From Strigops habroptila (taxonomy: Eukaryota; Chordata; Aves; Psittaciformes; Psittacidae): DNA of 64,000 nucleotides. Both the position numbers and the translations under genes were made by a program. Positions 52,601 through 64,000 of the stretch are shown one piece after another. The DNA lies in NCBI RefSeq assembly GCF_004027225.2, contig NC_044290.2:3178906-3242905 (forward strand), given 5' to 3'. The notes beneath the pieces are model-generated. The model did no database searches and had not been told where the DNA came from. It saw nothing but the letters and a program-made list of their open reading frames with translations. The stretch's first letter is position 1. Each line of letters begins with the position of its first letter.

Positions 52601-54234
52601 GTCCAGGAGCAGGGATGAGGCTGTTCTCATAGTCTTAATCCAGAATTTGCTTATGGAAAACCCTCTCATAAGGCAGCAGGAGGTCTCCTCCCTGATCCCC
52701 TCTTCCCATAGTGCCTGTGGGGCTGTTATCCACAGCGATTCCACAGTCCCCATGGAGAGAGTGTGGGTAAGGGAGTACCTGTCACCTCCCTGGGACCTGC
52801 AGATCCTGCACATCCCCAATACTTCATTATTCTGCTGCTGCATCTGGAGTTGGATTAGAGTCTCCTGGAGCCTGGGGGCTGCTGGAGGGGTGCCAGCCAG
52901 GAGACACCCATGGGGAGGAGCATGCTGAGCAGTTCTCCAGTGCCTGGGGCTCGTTTCCAGCCTTACTGCTTCCATCCCATCCAAAGCTGTTCCAAGCAAC
53001 CCCGGAGCCTGGAGCAGCCAGCTAATGTTGTCAGAAGTTGCCTGGTCCGTGCCAAGCCAAGCTGGTCAGTGCTGGGAGCACCTCCTTGATGAGGAGCCGT
53101 GCTGGGGAAATGGGCTTTTGATTTTTCCTCCCCTATTAAAATGCTGGGGCTGACTCCAGCCAGCCCAGAGATGATGTGCTCTGCCAGCTCCTGCTGATCA
53201 GGACTGTTCTCTTGCTTCCTCATGTCCAAGCACTGGTGGGGAAAAGGGGGTTAATGGAGACCCCAAAGCAGAGCCCAGATGCAGGGTGAGGACTTCCTGC
53301 CCATCCCCAGCCCTGCTCCCTGCCAGCTCCTGCCAGATGCTCAGTTGCTCCAGGGGCTGTTTTAAATGGATAACGCCGCATGCGGCAGCAATAACAACTT
53401 ATTCTGCTCTTCCTGTTGAGTACAGGGAGGCTTCTTTAATTACGGGCTAAAGTGTTGCTCTGTGCTGAGGAATGGTTGTTAATGATGGTGATGGGTGCTG
53501 CTGGGAGTGACCGTGGGTGTCAGCTACACCCTATGCAGCACCCTGGGGAGCAAGTGCTGTTGCATGGGCAACACAGGGGTGTCCTTAATTTTCATGTATT
53601 AGGGAGCAGACCATTGCTTTGCCTGGGTGGAGAAAGTGAGGGTTGATTAAAATAATGTGTCATCTCCTGTGCCTGCTTCTTCTGGTGTCCCCATGGGCCA
53701 CCCCACTTCAGTCCCGGAGTGCTGCATCCCCCATTGGGTTGGTGAACATGCATCATGCTCCCATCTCCAACCCACATTTGGAAAAGGGAGTTTAAAGTGG
53801 AAGTGTAAAACTTTACTGCTCTGATTAAATTGCTGTTGCAGGCAGGGAAATGAGTGCTGTTAAAATAAGGGAAATAAAAGGGTCTTTGGGGGCTCACTGG
53901 GGTTAGTGAGGGGATGTGCTGAGTGGTAAATGCAGATTGGAGCTTTGCAGGGTACAGAGGGGTAAAAAGTGTAAGGGCTGCTGCAGTAGTGCTTAATCCA
54001 CGCTGGGAACCTCCCTCTTCCTGCAGAAGTGCCCATTAGATACAATTGCTGCTCAGAATTTCGTGCCTACAGGCTTGAAAAGAAAAGAAACCCCGTAATG
54101 CCACCAAAGTGATTGGAAAATGGAAGTGTGAATTCACCAGTCTTAAAGTGGTGGAGGGGAGAGAAAGATCTCCTTGCCCCTTTCCCTGCTGCTGTGTTGG
54201 AGGAGGGAGGAGCAGCATCCTGTTGGCCCCAGGC

Positions 54235-54425
54235 ACTCTGTTATCTCCATAAGCAGGGACTCCCAGGGAATGATTAAATCAATTAATAGATTTTCTATAG
54301 CTCATAAGGAAGTCAAATGGCATTTCCATCAACGTGCGATGAGCAAACACCCCGCCAAGCCAGGAGGAATGTTAACGGCTCTTTATGCTTTTATTATCCC
54401 TTTTCACTCCTAAATCAAAATTCAT
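54235..54425. promoter_or_regulatory. Candidate conserved element in MGAT5B intron 2
   Basis: This patch contains TGATTAAATCAATTAATAG, CTATAGCTCATAAGG, CATCAACGTGCGATGAGC and CTTTATGCTTTTATTATCCC. Homeodomain-like sites alternate with CpG-bearing segments, and there is no repeat signature. Confidence 0.27.
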
Positions 54426-54966
54426 CCTGAGCCTGCGAGGCAGCAGGTACTTCAGAAAATAAAACTAGCACAGTGGGAACCATAGCAGCCTCTCTAAAAG
54501 CTGGTTTTGCCACTGATTTATTTGTTTCTTGGGCTTAAATGAGAGACCAGGGCTCACTTTGGCTCAGGCAGAGATTAGCCAAGCTTGTCCCATGGCTCTG
54601 CCGATGACCCCGGCTCATGTGGGCTCTGCTTTGGGCTGCTGCCCCACTCTGCTGCTGTTGGAAGGATCCAGCCACTGGGCTCAGCAGGTTTGAAGTTTTC
54701 TTCCATGGGTTTGGAGGAAGGGGATGATTTATCCATCCCTGGAAACAGAGTGGCAGGATGCCTGGCACTGTTTGGCCAGTGTTTTTGGCTGAAGGAGAAA
54801 TGGTAATCATTTTGGAAATGTTAAATTAGTGAGTTCTGCTGTTTCTGAAACATAATGTTTTGGGGCAGCTGTAAATGAGGCTGTGGTCTCCAGTGCTGGA
54901 TGTGCAGAGCCAAGCCACGGTGGTGCCGAGCTTGCTGAAGCCTCTGCTTGATCTTGGGGTGGGCAA

Positions 54967-55214
54967 ATCGTAGAATCCCAGACTGGTTTGGGTTGGAAAG
55001 GACCTTAAAGCTCATCCAGCTCCAACCCCCTGCCACGGGCAGGGACACCTTCCACTAGAGCAGGTTGCTCCAAGCCCCTGTGTCCAACCTGGCCTTGAAC
55101 ACTGCCAGGGATGGGGCAGCCACAGCTTCTCTGGGCACCCTGTGCCAGCGCCTCAGCACCCTCACAGGGAAGAACTTCTTCCTTATATCTAACCTAAATC
55201 TCCCCTCTCCTAGG
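54967..55214 (-). mobile_element. CR1 LINE 3' fragment in MGAT5B intron 2
   Basis: This antisense CR1 has the tail AATCGTAGAATCCCAGACTG at its left end and the conserved CAGGGACACC and GGTTGCTCC blocks. It ends near CTCCCCTCTCCTAGGAG. Its interior (CTTATATCTAACCTAAATCT) is closer to older CR1 consensus sequences than to subfamilies A or B here. Confidence 0.95.
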
Positions 55215-58019
55215 AGAACTACTAGAATTGTACTAGAAGCACTAGTTGAGATAAATACCCATGGAGAGGCATCTCTCTTATAAAGACAAAGAACTGAATT
55301 GAGGGTTAGTGATGGAGGCGTCCCTGGCTTGTGGGGTCTGTGGAGCTGCTCTGGGACCGGTGTTGCTCCTTGCCTGCAGCTGGGGGTCCCAGTTGCAAAA
55401 CTGGGTTCCAGTTTGCTCTCAAAGCCATCAGCCAGCCCAGGGTCCAGCTCTGCCCTGGGAGCACTGGTGTCCTCAGGGCTTTGCTACCACCAACTGCCCT
55501 TGAGCCAGCCTGTGCTGGAGGCCTTGTGTTTTAGGAAGCAATTTAAACTTGACGTTAATCTTGTGCTTTGAAAGCCTCGTCTGCAGCGTGAAGTGCCTGG
55601 AGCACTGCAGAACGGCTTTAAAATGCAATTTAAAATAGTGCTGGCTGGCAATAGAGGAGCAACTAAAAATACCCTGCTGGTACTTTGAAAAAAACCAATA
55701 ATGGGGGATGAGGAGGAGGAAAAAGGTGGGTTAAAAAGATAAAATAAATAAAAGCTGAACTGCAGCTTATGCTGGGGTTGTATGTATCCATCTCCTCTTC
55801 ACCAGCCGTCTCCTGGGACTGCTGGAAGAGGAGACGATGACCGAGATAATTTTGCTCACCTGCAGAGTGATGGCTTGTTGCAGGCCTTGTGGCACTGTCC
55901 CCATGTCCCACAGGGGACACCAGGTCTCTTCTGTGTGTGTGTGTGGAGGTAAGAAGTAAGAAAAGTTGGTAGAACAGCCCTGCGCTCTCCCTTGCAGCGA
56001 TGAAACCTTCCTGTCTGTGAATGTAAGTGTCTATTTGTATTGCTGGCCTTCCTGCTTTTTGTTATTTATATGGAAATAGGGAGCAAATGTGTGTTAGGGC
56101 AGAGATGGAGCTGCAGCCTGCTCTTACAGGCATTTCCGTTCATGCGGTGGGGCAGGGGGAGCCGCATGGGTGGAGAAGTGGCAGAAGCCCCTTCTGCAGG
56201 CTTAGCTTGGGATCCTACAGCCAAAGGGCTGCCCTGAGGGAGGGACCCAGTGGGGCTGGTGTGGGGACACGGGGCTGGCACCCTCTGTCCGGGCTGGAGG
56301 ATGGCTGGTGGGACCTTGGGTGGAGACTGAGCTTTGCTCAGGACCTCTCTGGCCTCTCTCTAACCAACCTCCTCCATGAAACCTACTGGGGCATCATCCT
56401 TCCATGGGGAATCATCTTTCCATGGTGCCTTGCCCTTCCATGGGGCAGGACCTGCAGTGTGCTGGGGCATGGGGCTGCAGGAGGGAAGCAGAGGAATGGC
56501 TCATTGCTCATGATGCTGCTGAGGAGTGGAGCCCAGGGATGTGGCTTTGCCGTTGCTGTCTGGGAGCAGGGTGGCCAGAGTGGTGCCTGGCTGTAGGGGT
56601 GCCATGGCACTTGTGGAAGTGATTTATGGGGGTGAACAGCATTGCTTCCCATCTGCTGGTGCTGGTTTGGACAACGTGACTGCCACGGCACAGATGGTGC
56701 TCACTTTCAGCCAGGGAACTTCTGCAGCACATTGGTCCCCATGCTGTGATGTCTTGGCTGTGGGGAAGCTAGAGGCGTCTCTTGAGCCTATGGCATGGTT
56801 GTGATAAGAGCTTGGATGGGTCGTGGCACACGACTGCTGGCCCCGTGGTGCCAGAGCTGGCTGTGCAGGGCACAGCAGGACCTGATGGGCTCTGCCTGCT
56901 CCTGGATGCAGTGAGAGGGAGAGAAAACACCACTGAGGCTGCGTGTTTGCTGCTGATTGCACAGCAGTGATGAAAGGATGGATGAATCCAGGGGGTAGAT
57001 GATATCAGGCAGCAGGACATAATCTACTTTACCAGCCGATGTCTTAAGGCTGCTTAAGTTGGCTGATTACCAGGGAACCACTCTGTTTCCAGCCTTTTCC
57101 AGTGGCTCAGCAGCAGATCGATGGTGTAGCTGGAGCTGTACCCAAGTGTCCACTTCACTGGCTGCTTCATGGGGCACCCTCAGATGCTTCTGGTGTGACA
57201 GGTCCCTGTGTGGCTCCTTGTACTCTTTGTGTTGGGGCATTGGCTAAGCAGGTCCATACTTTTTTCTGTATAACTTAGAATCATAAATCCATAGTAGTTT
57301 AACGGCAAATGTGGATGGGTTTGCTGTAGGCAGCAATGGGCTGTGAGTGGGTGCCCTTGAGGGGTGCAGGCACCCAGCAGGACCCGATCCATCCCTGCAG
57401 CAGCATCCCCCAGGGTGGGTGCCGAAGGGATGGAGATCGAGGTAGAGGCCTTGGGCTTTCTTGTTGCTAGTTAGTGCTGGGTCCCTGGGCTGTGATTGTA
57501 ATGGATTATGTGTCAGGGTTAGCCGGAGCCTGTGGCTAGTTGGCTCTTTGGTCTTTTAATCTGTTTGAATCAAAATCAATAGTGAAAGCAAATAGAGGAG
57601 CTCAGGAGGGGAAGAGAAGTGAAGGGCTGGTGCTTTGCTCCCCGGGAACCAGGGAGGTGCTGGGCTGGGGTCCTCCCTGGGAGGATGGGGTTCTCCCTGA
57701 GATAATGGGGTCCCCAGGACAGCCCTGGATACCAGCCACCCAAGGAGCAGGGTGGTGAGGTCTGGGTCCAGTTCCTTCTTCAAGAAACCCTTCAAGAGTA
57801 CATTGTCCTTTTGAGGGGTGTAAGTAGCCTGGAATTGTCCTTCAAAGGAGAAAACCGAAGCAAAGAAAAGGATGCTTTAGATTGAAATTAATTCAGCTGG
57901 TATTTTCAATGGACATAAGTAATGTCTTACCATCTCTGAGCAAATTCCCTTCTTGTACCAGAGCGCTCAGCTGTTAAAAGATAGCCAGGCAGGGATAGGA
58001 GTTATGTTTGAGAAGTGAG

Positions 58020-58290
58020 AGAGGGGAATCAACAACAAATCAGACATGTATGAACAGTGGAGATATATTGTAGAATTACATTTTAAATGTCAGGGGGATG
58101 TTTTGGCGCTATTCATACTGGTCTGCGGAGCCTTGGTCTCCCCCCCGGTACAGTTGGTGATGGGCTCACGTGGCTGCCTGCACCGACTAGGAGGAAAAGA
58201 CAAGGGATGCATTAGAGCGAGCAGCAGTGTGCGGCTCAAACACCGTATCTACTACATGTTTCTCTTCCCCATCTTCTCGTCATGAAGCTG
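58020..58290. other. Unexplained CpG-retaining block with an 80-codon open frame
   Basis: Unlike its CpG-poor surroundings, this block keeps several CpGs (GGCGCTATTC, CTGCGGAGCC, CACGTGGC, CACCGACTAGG, GAGCGAGC, GTGCGGCTC, CACCGTATC). An open frame at 58046-58285 (+) gives MYEQWRYIVELHFK at its start and RLKHRIYYMFLFPIFSS at its end, with no domain I recognise. The sequence before it is purine-rich, so there is no good + strand splice acceptor. On the minus strand there is a TTTTCCTCCTAG acceptor-like string near 58187-58198. It could be a conserved element, an exon of an unknown transcript or an old insertion. Confidence 0.25.
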
Positions 58291-59084
58291 AGCAGAGTGA
58301 GACCCCTCGAGCAGGATGGAGCTGAGTGACCCAGGGATGGGGAGCTGCCCTCAGGGTCTAGCTACACAGGGCAAGGAGGTTGGAATCAGTCCAAGTGGCT
58401 AATGGGAACATGCCCCAGAGTGCTATTTTTTTTATCTCCTGAGGGGTTTTAGCTCCATTTGAAAACCTCAGCCTAAGTGTCCATATAAATCCATGTGACA
58501 GGGTGGCATCCTGCACGCTCCATCTATGCTTGTGAAGTGCTGGGTGGAGATGGCTCCCAGTGTGAGCAATGGTGGGGTGGCTTGGGGAGGATGCTCAGCA
58601 CCCTAAACCACGATGCCTGAGCAAGGAAACTCCTTCCCATCTGCTCCTTCTCCTGTGGCACAACCTGGGCTTTGCCCACACTGCTTTGCATCATCTCCAC
58701 TGGTCCCAGCACTGTGTTGGGCTGCCAGCAGGGAGTCCCCTTGCTGTGGCCAGGCTGGAGATGGAATGAAATGCTGCTTTCTCAGTTCACTCCTGTGTAG
58801 TTGCCCTGAGGCATCTGGCATTGAACTTCATGCTTGAGTCCAGGTCTGCACACGCAGCAAAACTCACCTGTGCTCTGTCCTGGCTCCCATTCCTGGAGGC
58901 TTCAGTGGCAGGTAGTGGCAGGGGTAGGGATGCCTGCCTGGGGATGTTTTCATCCAGGAAGGTGTTTTAAAGACAAGTGTATCATTAGAGAATTCCCTTG
59001 GGTTTTGGCCAAATTTGAGCATATGGGCTGTTGACTATTCCACTGGTTTCACAGCGAAACTATTTCTTCTTCCTCTAGACATCA

Positions 59085-59460
59085 CCCTTAGGGGATGCCT
59101 TCTTTTTTTCCCCTGATTTCATCCAATTACTTAGCTGTATGCTCTTCTGAAGCACCATAAATAATTCTCCTCCCTCTGCTGTGTTTATCAGCATGTCTCA
59201 TGAAATCCAGTAAGATATGATTGATTGCAATCATTATTTCCTAGTGCTGCTATGAAAACCTCTATCAGGTTCAGTGATTGCCTTTAAAGAGTGGCTGCCA
59301 CTCAGGAAAACTGTCAGAAACCTATCCTACTTTAGCAAACTCCGATTAATCTGTTGATCAGTTTTAGCTGGATTTTCTTTCCCATCATTGCTGCTTATCA
59401 AAGGTAATGAGAATATTTTTCCTTTGTGATTAGCAGCTTGCTTGCCATTTAAGAAGAAGG
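59085..59460. promoter_or_regulatory. Candidate conserved element in MGAT5B intron 2
   Basis: This is a long AT-rich, repeat-free stretch with CCAATTACTTAGC, ATAAATAATTC, GATATGATTGATTGCAATCA, CCGATTAATCTGTTGATCAG, TTATCAAAGGTAATGAG and GTGATTAGCAG. These are TAAT, GATTA (OTX-like) and TTATCAAAG (TCF/SOX-like) motifs. It has the strongest enhancer-like appearance in intron 2. Conservation is untested. Confidence 0.32.
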
Positions 59461-60898
59461 GGCTCGCAGGACTATTTCATGCTTTTGAGTTGGGTTTGGG
59501 TTTATCCTTGTCTGCCTACAGTGCTGGTTGCAAGTCTGCTGGGGATCTTTGTCACTGGTTTCAGCGGGGGTAGCTGGGGGTACTGGCTGCTCTCTCTGCC
59601 ATCCTCTGGATCCCCATCACACCCCCCAAGCAGCCATTCTCCAGGTGTCCGGGTCTCTGGTGCAGGTTAACAAATTAATCCTGGTTTTAAAAGAGTCACT
59701 TCAGCACTTTTTCTCCTCTCTTTTGGTTTTAATGAGAGACACTTTCTGAGAGATGTAATAATCATTGCCAAAAATGTCAACTCATTCCCGTTTATCCCCC
59801 TTAAGCTTCTGGAACAACAAAAACAACAGCGGCAAAGACCAAGAACTGAAAAAGAGGTTTTGATGAGAAAGGGCTTCAACTTTATCTCCAAGAGCAAGGG
59901 GAGGGCTAGGGGGAGCCGTGCCCTCGACTGCTCTGCTCTCTGACAGAGTGCTTGAAAAGATAACTCAGGGAAGGCTGAGATTTATTCATTTTATTACTAT
60001 TTTTTACTTAGGATTTGGGGTGGGTTTTCATTTCTTTATTGGAGAAGGAATATCTCCCTCACTGTTGACAGCAAAGCTCAGAGCTTTGAAAAGCTTTGAA
60101 AAGCATCCTGGAATTTCTCAAAACCTGCTGGGAAATTGGATGGTGGCAGTGACACGAGGGGACATCTCAATGAAGCCAGTGGGAGAGCCGGGGTGGGGTT
60201 CAGCTGTGAGGCTGGGGCTTGCAGCCTGGAATCCAGGGGGAAACTGTTTCATTCCAGTGGGACTATCCTTATCCCTCCTTACTGATTTGGGAGCAGAGCT
60301 GTCTCGTCAGCCATGCTTCCATGGTGAGGACGTGGGGCAGGCATCCTTGGGTGGGTTGCCTGGGGTGTGGATGGGGCTCAAGCAGTAGGAAATTTCCATT
60401 TCTTGGTCCTCACTGAGCATGGGGCAATCCCTGGGCAGCTTTTCCTGGGCAGCAGGGATGCAGTTGAGCACTCCTGGGTGCTCTTCATGGACATCAGCTC
60501 ACTGCTACTGCTGGAAATGTGAGCCCTATGTAGCTCCGTGCCTCAGTTTCCTTCACCCCCCTGCCCAGGGCAGCATTAGCCTCTCTTAGCGGGGCTGAAG
60601 GGGCTTGCAGGACCCATCCCTGCAGGACCCCCCAGGTCTGTTCTGCAGGGATGAACATGGTACTTGTGTCTGGGTTTTAATCAGGGCCCAGAGCTGTTCC
60701 TCTGCCCAGGCTTTTCAAGCAGCCATTTACATTTCAAATGAGCTGTACCACTAAACAGGCCTTCATGGGTAACTGAATGCAGCCCTGCTACAAACTGGGG
60801 TGACAGCCCAGCCCTCAGCGGCAGAGGCAGCAGCGGCTCTCAGTCCTCTCTGTTGCCTTCCCAGGCATGGTCTTGCATGTTCAAGGATGTTCAAAGCA

Positions 60899-61031
60899 TG
60901 TTCAAGACCAGGTTGGACACAGGGGCTTGGAGCAACCTGCTCTAGTGGAAGGTGTCACTGCCCATGGCAGGGGGTTGGAACTGGATGAGCTTTAAGGTCC
61001 CTTCCAGCCCAAACCAGTGTGGGATCCTACG
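60899..61031 (+). mobile_element. Short CR1 3' end in MGAT5B intron 2, sense
   Basis: Sense CR1 sequence begins at TGTTCAAGACCAGGTTGGAC and runs through GGTGTCACTGCCCATGGCAG to a decayed tail (GTGGGATCCTACG). It is preceded by two ATGTTCAA-type near repeats (60878-60900). Confidence 0.92.
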
Positions 61032-63521
61032 TTCTTCCTGGAAAACAAGCACGGCCTGACACCCCCATCCACGCCCCCCCAAAATAAGCTGGGATCCAAA
61101 TCCTTAGGCCAGGGGTACCACTCCATCCATGGAAATGGGGTGGCTGTGGTTTAAGCCCTTCTGGGCAGCTCTAGGGGCTGTACCAGGTCCTTTTCCTGAC
61201 CTCCAGACTGACCCACTGGCACAGGAGCACACAAGGGGGATGCACAATCTCTGTCTCACTCAAAATCTGAGTTCAAGGTCCAAGCTCCGACACCTTGGCA
61301 GTGCCAGGATGTCAGAGCTGGAGCAAATCCTGAGCAGAAATCCCTATTTGGGGTGGCCAGACCTGGAAGCTTCCTGGGGCAGGGTGCTGGGGGCCACGGG
61401 CCAGGATGACACCAAAGTGGGCTCAGTCCTGTGGGGAAATAACTAATGTGGATTTTCTGACTAAAGCCCATCTTGGAGCTTTTGTATTTTCCTTGGCAGT
61501 GTTGTGTCCAGTTTGCTCAGCTGTGTTTGGGGAGGCCCCTGTACAAACTGAGCTCCATGGTCCAAGTTTCCACTTCTTACCCCGTATCCCATCCTTTCAT
61601 TGCAACTTCATTGGCACTTCTGCCCTTTCATGGGACAGGCCGTGACTTGTGTCCCATCCAGAGAACTGGGAGACCGTCCTGGTGGGACTGGCTCCTGCAT
61701 TCCCAGACCCATCCGGTGGGGCTGCATCAGACCTCGGGCACCCACTGGTTCAAGTCAGTGACTTCTTCCCATGGAAGTGCAGGGAGCATTTTGGGAAGAG
61801 CCTGGTTTCAATCTCCAGGAATTGAAGGGGTTTTTCGAGGAATTGCTTTTGCTCTCTGTTTTTCTCCCATGTTGTTAAGATTTGTGAGGAAAAATAGTGT
61901 GTTGCTGATAATCTCAGCAGTGTGGGAGAGAGCCATTGGTGAGGCTCTGGGTGTCAGCTTCTTAGAGGGGTTAAGGCCTGGTTTGTAACCCTGTGCTGAT
62001 GTGCCGGCAGTGATGCGATGCTGTCATAGCACCCAGTGGGTGAGAGCCTGGCTGGGATATGAGTGCTGAAGCCCCCATATTTGTAGTACTAATGCAGACT
62101 TCTCCATAGACCAACCGCAGCATCTGGAGCTGGAGTTAGTGGTGATTTACTGGGAGAGTGGAGAGGGAGCCGGGGCTGCATCTCTGCAGCGGCGGGAGCT
62201 GTCGCCGTGAGCCGGTTCCCACCATAGACACACACGTCGCTCTCATCTGGACACCAAAACCATCTAGAACTTACACTTTGTGCTGTTTAATGTGCTCAGC
62301 GGCTTGAGTCGGCTCCTGCAGTGAGGAGAAGCCTGTGCGGGGGCTGACCCTGGCACATGATGCCATTGGGAACAGCCCCACTCCATCCCACTGCCAGGGC
62401 TGAGCTGGGTGCAGGGTGCTGGGGGGGATACAGCCACCCTCTGGCTTTGCAAGATCTGTTTTGGCATCTCTTTGGAGATGTGTGACATGCCCCTAATTCC
62501 CCACAGCCACTGAAGTGTCCAGCACCACCTGCCCAGCTCCTGCTGCTCCCTCGGTTAAATATGTGCTGCCTCCTGAAAAGCATGTGTGAGTGGAATGGGG
62601 GAGATAAGCAAAATGAGAGAAGTTCAGGGGATTATGCACTGATTAAGTTATTACCAACATGAAATGAGCAGCGTTGAGATGAAACAGGAGCTTTATTTTC
62701 TGTTCTCTGGCTTCACGCTCGAGGCTCCTGTCACTAGAGCACACATCAAACTGGGAGCCGGCAGCTCGTATATCCCCTGGTGCTTTCAACACGGCAGTGG
62801 GTTGGTGCTGTGCAAACCCATAGGAAGTAGAGCATTAAATGGGGCTGGGAATTGGGGGCCTTCCCTGCTGTAGGGGGTTTCCAGAGATGCAGTGCTTGAG
62901 GTAGAGCTATACCCAGTGCTGGGGCACCCACCCTGTAGCAGATGTAGGGAGAAAAGAAATTGCCTGCAACAGGAAGATCCATGGCTGCTGGGAGGATGTG
63001 CTGGGGGAGAGCCACTTATTTGCTTTTGCTTAAGCATCCCCAAAGGCAGGGTACTGGGCTAGGTGGGTCTTGGAGAGTGGAAAATAGGAGTTCAACATGA
63101 AAGGCTGGTTTTTGTGTTTGAGAATGAAGTCGATTTCCTGTGAGCACTCAGGACAGGCAGGATCTGGTGGACAAGTCAGGAGTTAATGCTGGAGAGGGAG
63201 GTGAGGAAGCTGGATCCAGAGCTGGTTTAACCACTGGCTATCAGGAGCTGCAGCAGCCCAGCGGGATGTGGGCACAGGTAGGGAATAACCCATGCTTGGG
63301 CAGGGCGATGGGGCTGTGGGTCTGTTGCAAAGCCAGGGAGCGAATATCAGGACAGCAGGGCACCAAGATGGTCCATAACCCACCGATCCCATCAGTGGGG
63401 CTGGGAGCACAGGACCAAGAGCAGCTTTGGGGCTAAAGTTGTGGGGAGGGGGATTTTCTTGGTGTGACAGAGCAGTGCCCGGCCCATGATGTGTCTCACT
63501 TTGCTCTTTGTGTGCCTGCAG

Positions 63522-63666
63522 TGATGGGTGCGCTGGAGTCCCGAGGGGTGCTGCGGCGGATGAGCGACATGCTGGAGATGCTGATGAAGAGGATGGACAT
63601 CCTGGCCAGGCTGGAGAATAGCACTGACTTCCACAAAGGGGATGAAGCACGATTCCCTATGGACAG
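63522..63666 (+). CDS. MGAT5B: MGAT5B exon 3: lumenal stem
   Basis: This 145-nt exon has acceptor GTGCCTGCAG ending at 63521 and donor GTCAGT at 63667. Its first two bases complete the Val codon split with exon 2. It encodes residues 61-108 plus two bases of an Arg codon: VMGALESRGVLRRMSDMLEM (61-80), LMKRMDILARLENSTDFHKG (81-100), then DEARFPMD. Residues 70-91 have leucine/methionine spacing suggestive of a short coiled coil, typical of the stem of GnT-V family enzymes. N93-S-T is a potential N-glycosylation sequon. The catalytic GT18 domain is encoded to the right of the window. Confidence 0.95.
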
Positions 63667-64000
63667 GTCAGTCAGCCATGCCAATGCCCCATAAAGACCC
63701 TGTGGAATGGCTTGGGGGAGTTGCAGGAGCAAAAGAACCCCAGTGTGTTCTGAGGTGTTGGGCTGAGCTGCTCTGTGGGGATGATGGAGCTCATGGGCCT
63801 TGGGCAGAACTTCCACAGTCTTGTTGTTTGCCATGTCTGGAACCCTTTTCTTTTGGGATTTCTGAAATTACTATGATTTTGGGGGTTTCCTATAGCACTT
63901 CTCCCAGCTACTAGTGCTGCAGGGTGTCTACTAGCTACTAGTGTGAAGGGTGTCTGGTGGAGCTTGAGGTGGGACTCGCTGGTGGCTGGAGCAGTACCTG
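63667..64000 (+). other. MGAT5B: MGAT5B intron 3, 5' part
   Basis: Non-coding sequence follows the GTCAGT donor to the window edge. It contains a short direct repeat of CTACTAGT near 63909-63940. No exon is recognisable. Confidence 0.8.

Larger units (their letters stand above)
45828..63521 (+). other. MGAT5B: MGAT5B intron 2 (17.7 kb)
   Basis: The intron runs from GTGAGT at 45828 to TGCCTGCAG ending at 63521. It contains two CR1 fragments (54967 and 60899), a tandem duplication (47281-47391), several AT-rich candidate regulatory patches and an unexplained CpG-retaining block (58020-58290). No further MGAT5B exon is required, because exons 2 and 3 join in phase. Confidence 0.88.

Noticed and set aside
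1-64000. CRISPR arrays, bacterial or phage operons, tRNA or rRNA genes
   Set aside because: No regularly spaced repeats, no prokaryotic gene layout and no tRNA-like or rRNA-like sequence was seen. The tandem repeats present are ordinary micro- and minisatellites.

Overview
The window is vertebrate genomic DNA, almost certainly from a bird. It carries two intron-split genes with GT-AG junctions, long introns, a CpG-island promoter, and at least 15 copies of the CR1 LINE, whose 3' ends carry the avian/reptilian ATTCTATG-type tail. There is no bacterial or phage gene organisation, no operon, no CRISPR array and no tRNA or rRNA gene that I can see.

Layout. (1) Positions 1-5939 hold the last five coding exons of MFSD11 on the + strand (282-347, 2590-2715, 3897-4071, 5166-5301, 5772-5939). 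They splice in frame and encode about 222 residues, the C-terminal half of an MFS/UNC93-like membrane protein of about 450 aa. (2) Positions 5940-39471 contain the MFSD11 3' UTR, whose end I could not place, and a spacer of about 33 kb. No gene is recognisable there. It holds CR1 fragments in both orientations, a possible old LTR, microsatellites and several AT-rich, homeodomain-site-rich patches that may be enhancers. (3) Positions 39110-39480 are a CpG island containing the 5' UTR and first coding exon of MGAT5B (39472-39539). Exons 2 and 3 follow at 45715-45827 and 63522-63666. They encode about the first 109 residues: a short cytoplasmic tail, a type II membrane anchor and the start of the lumenal stem. 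The catalytic domain lies beyond the right edge.

The order MFSD11 then MGAT5B, same strand, matches what is known on human 17q25, which supports both gene calls. The two genes have unrelated jobs: an orphan transporter-like protein and a Golgi beta-1,6-N-acetylglucosaminyltransferase.

I found no convincing new biological system. The best leads are two strong CTCF-core matches in divergent orientation, one inside MFSD11 and one in the MGAT5B promoter island; an upstream-ORF arrangement at the MGAT5B start, including an ATGA overlap; a perfect 22-bp palindrome at 37333-37354; an 11-bp hairpin and a 10-bp inverted repeat inside a possible LTR; and an unexplained CpG-retaining block in MGAT5B intron 2 at 58020-58290.
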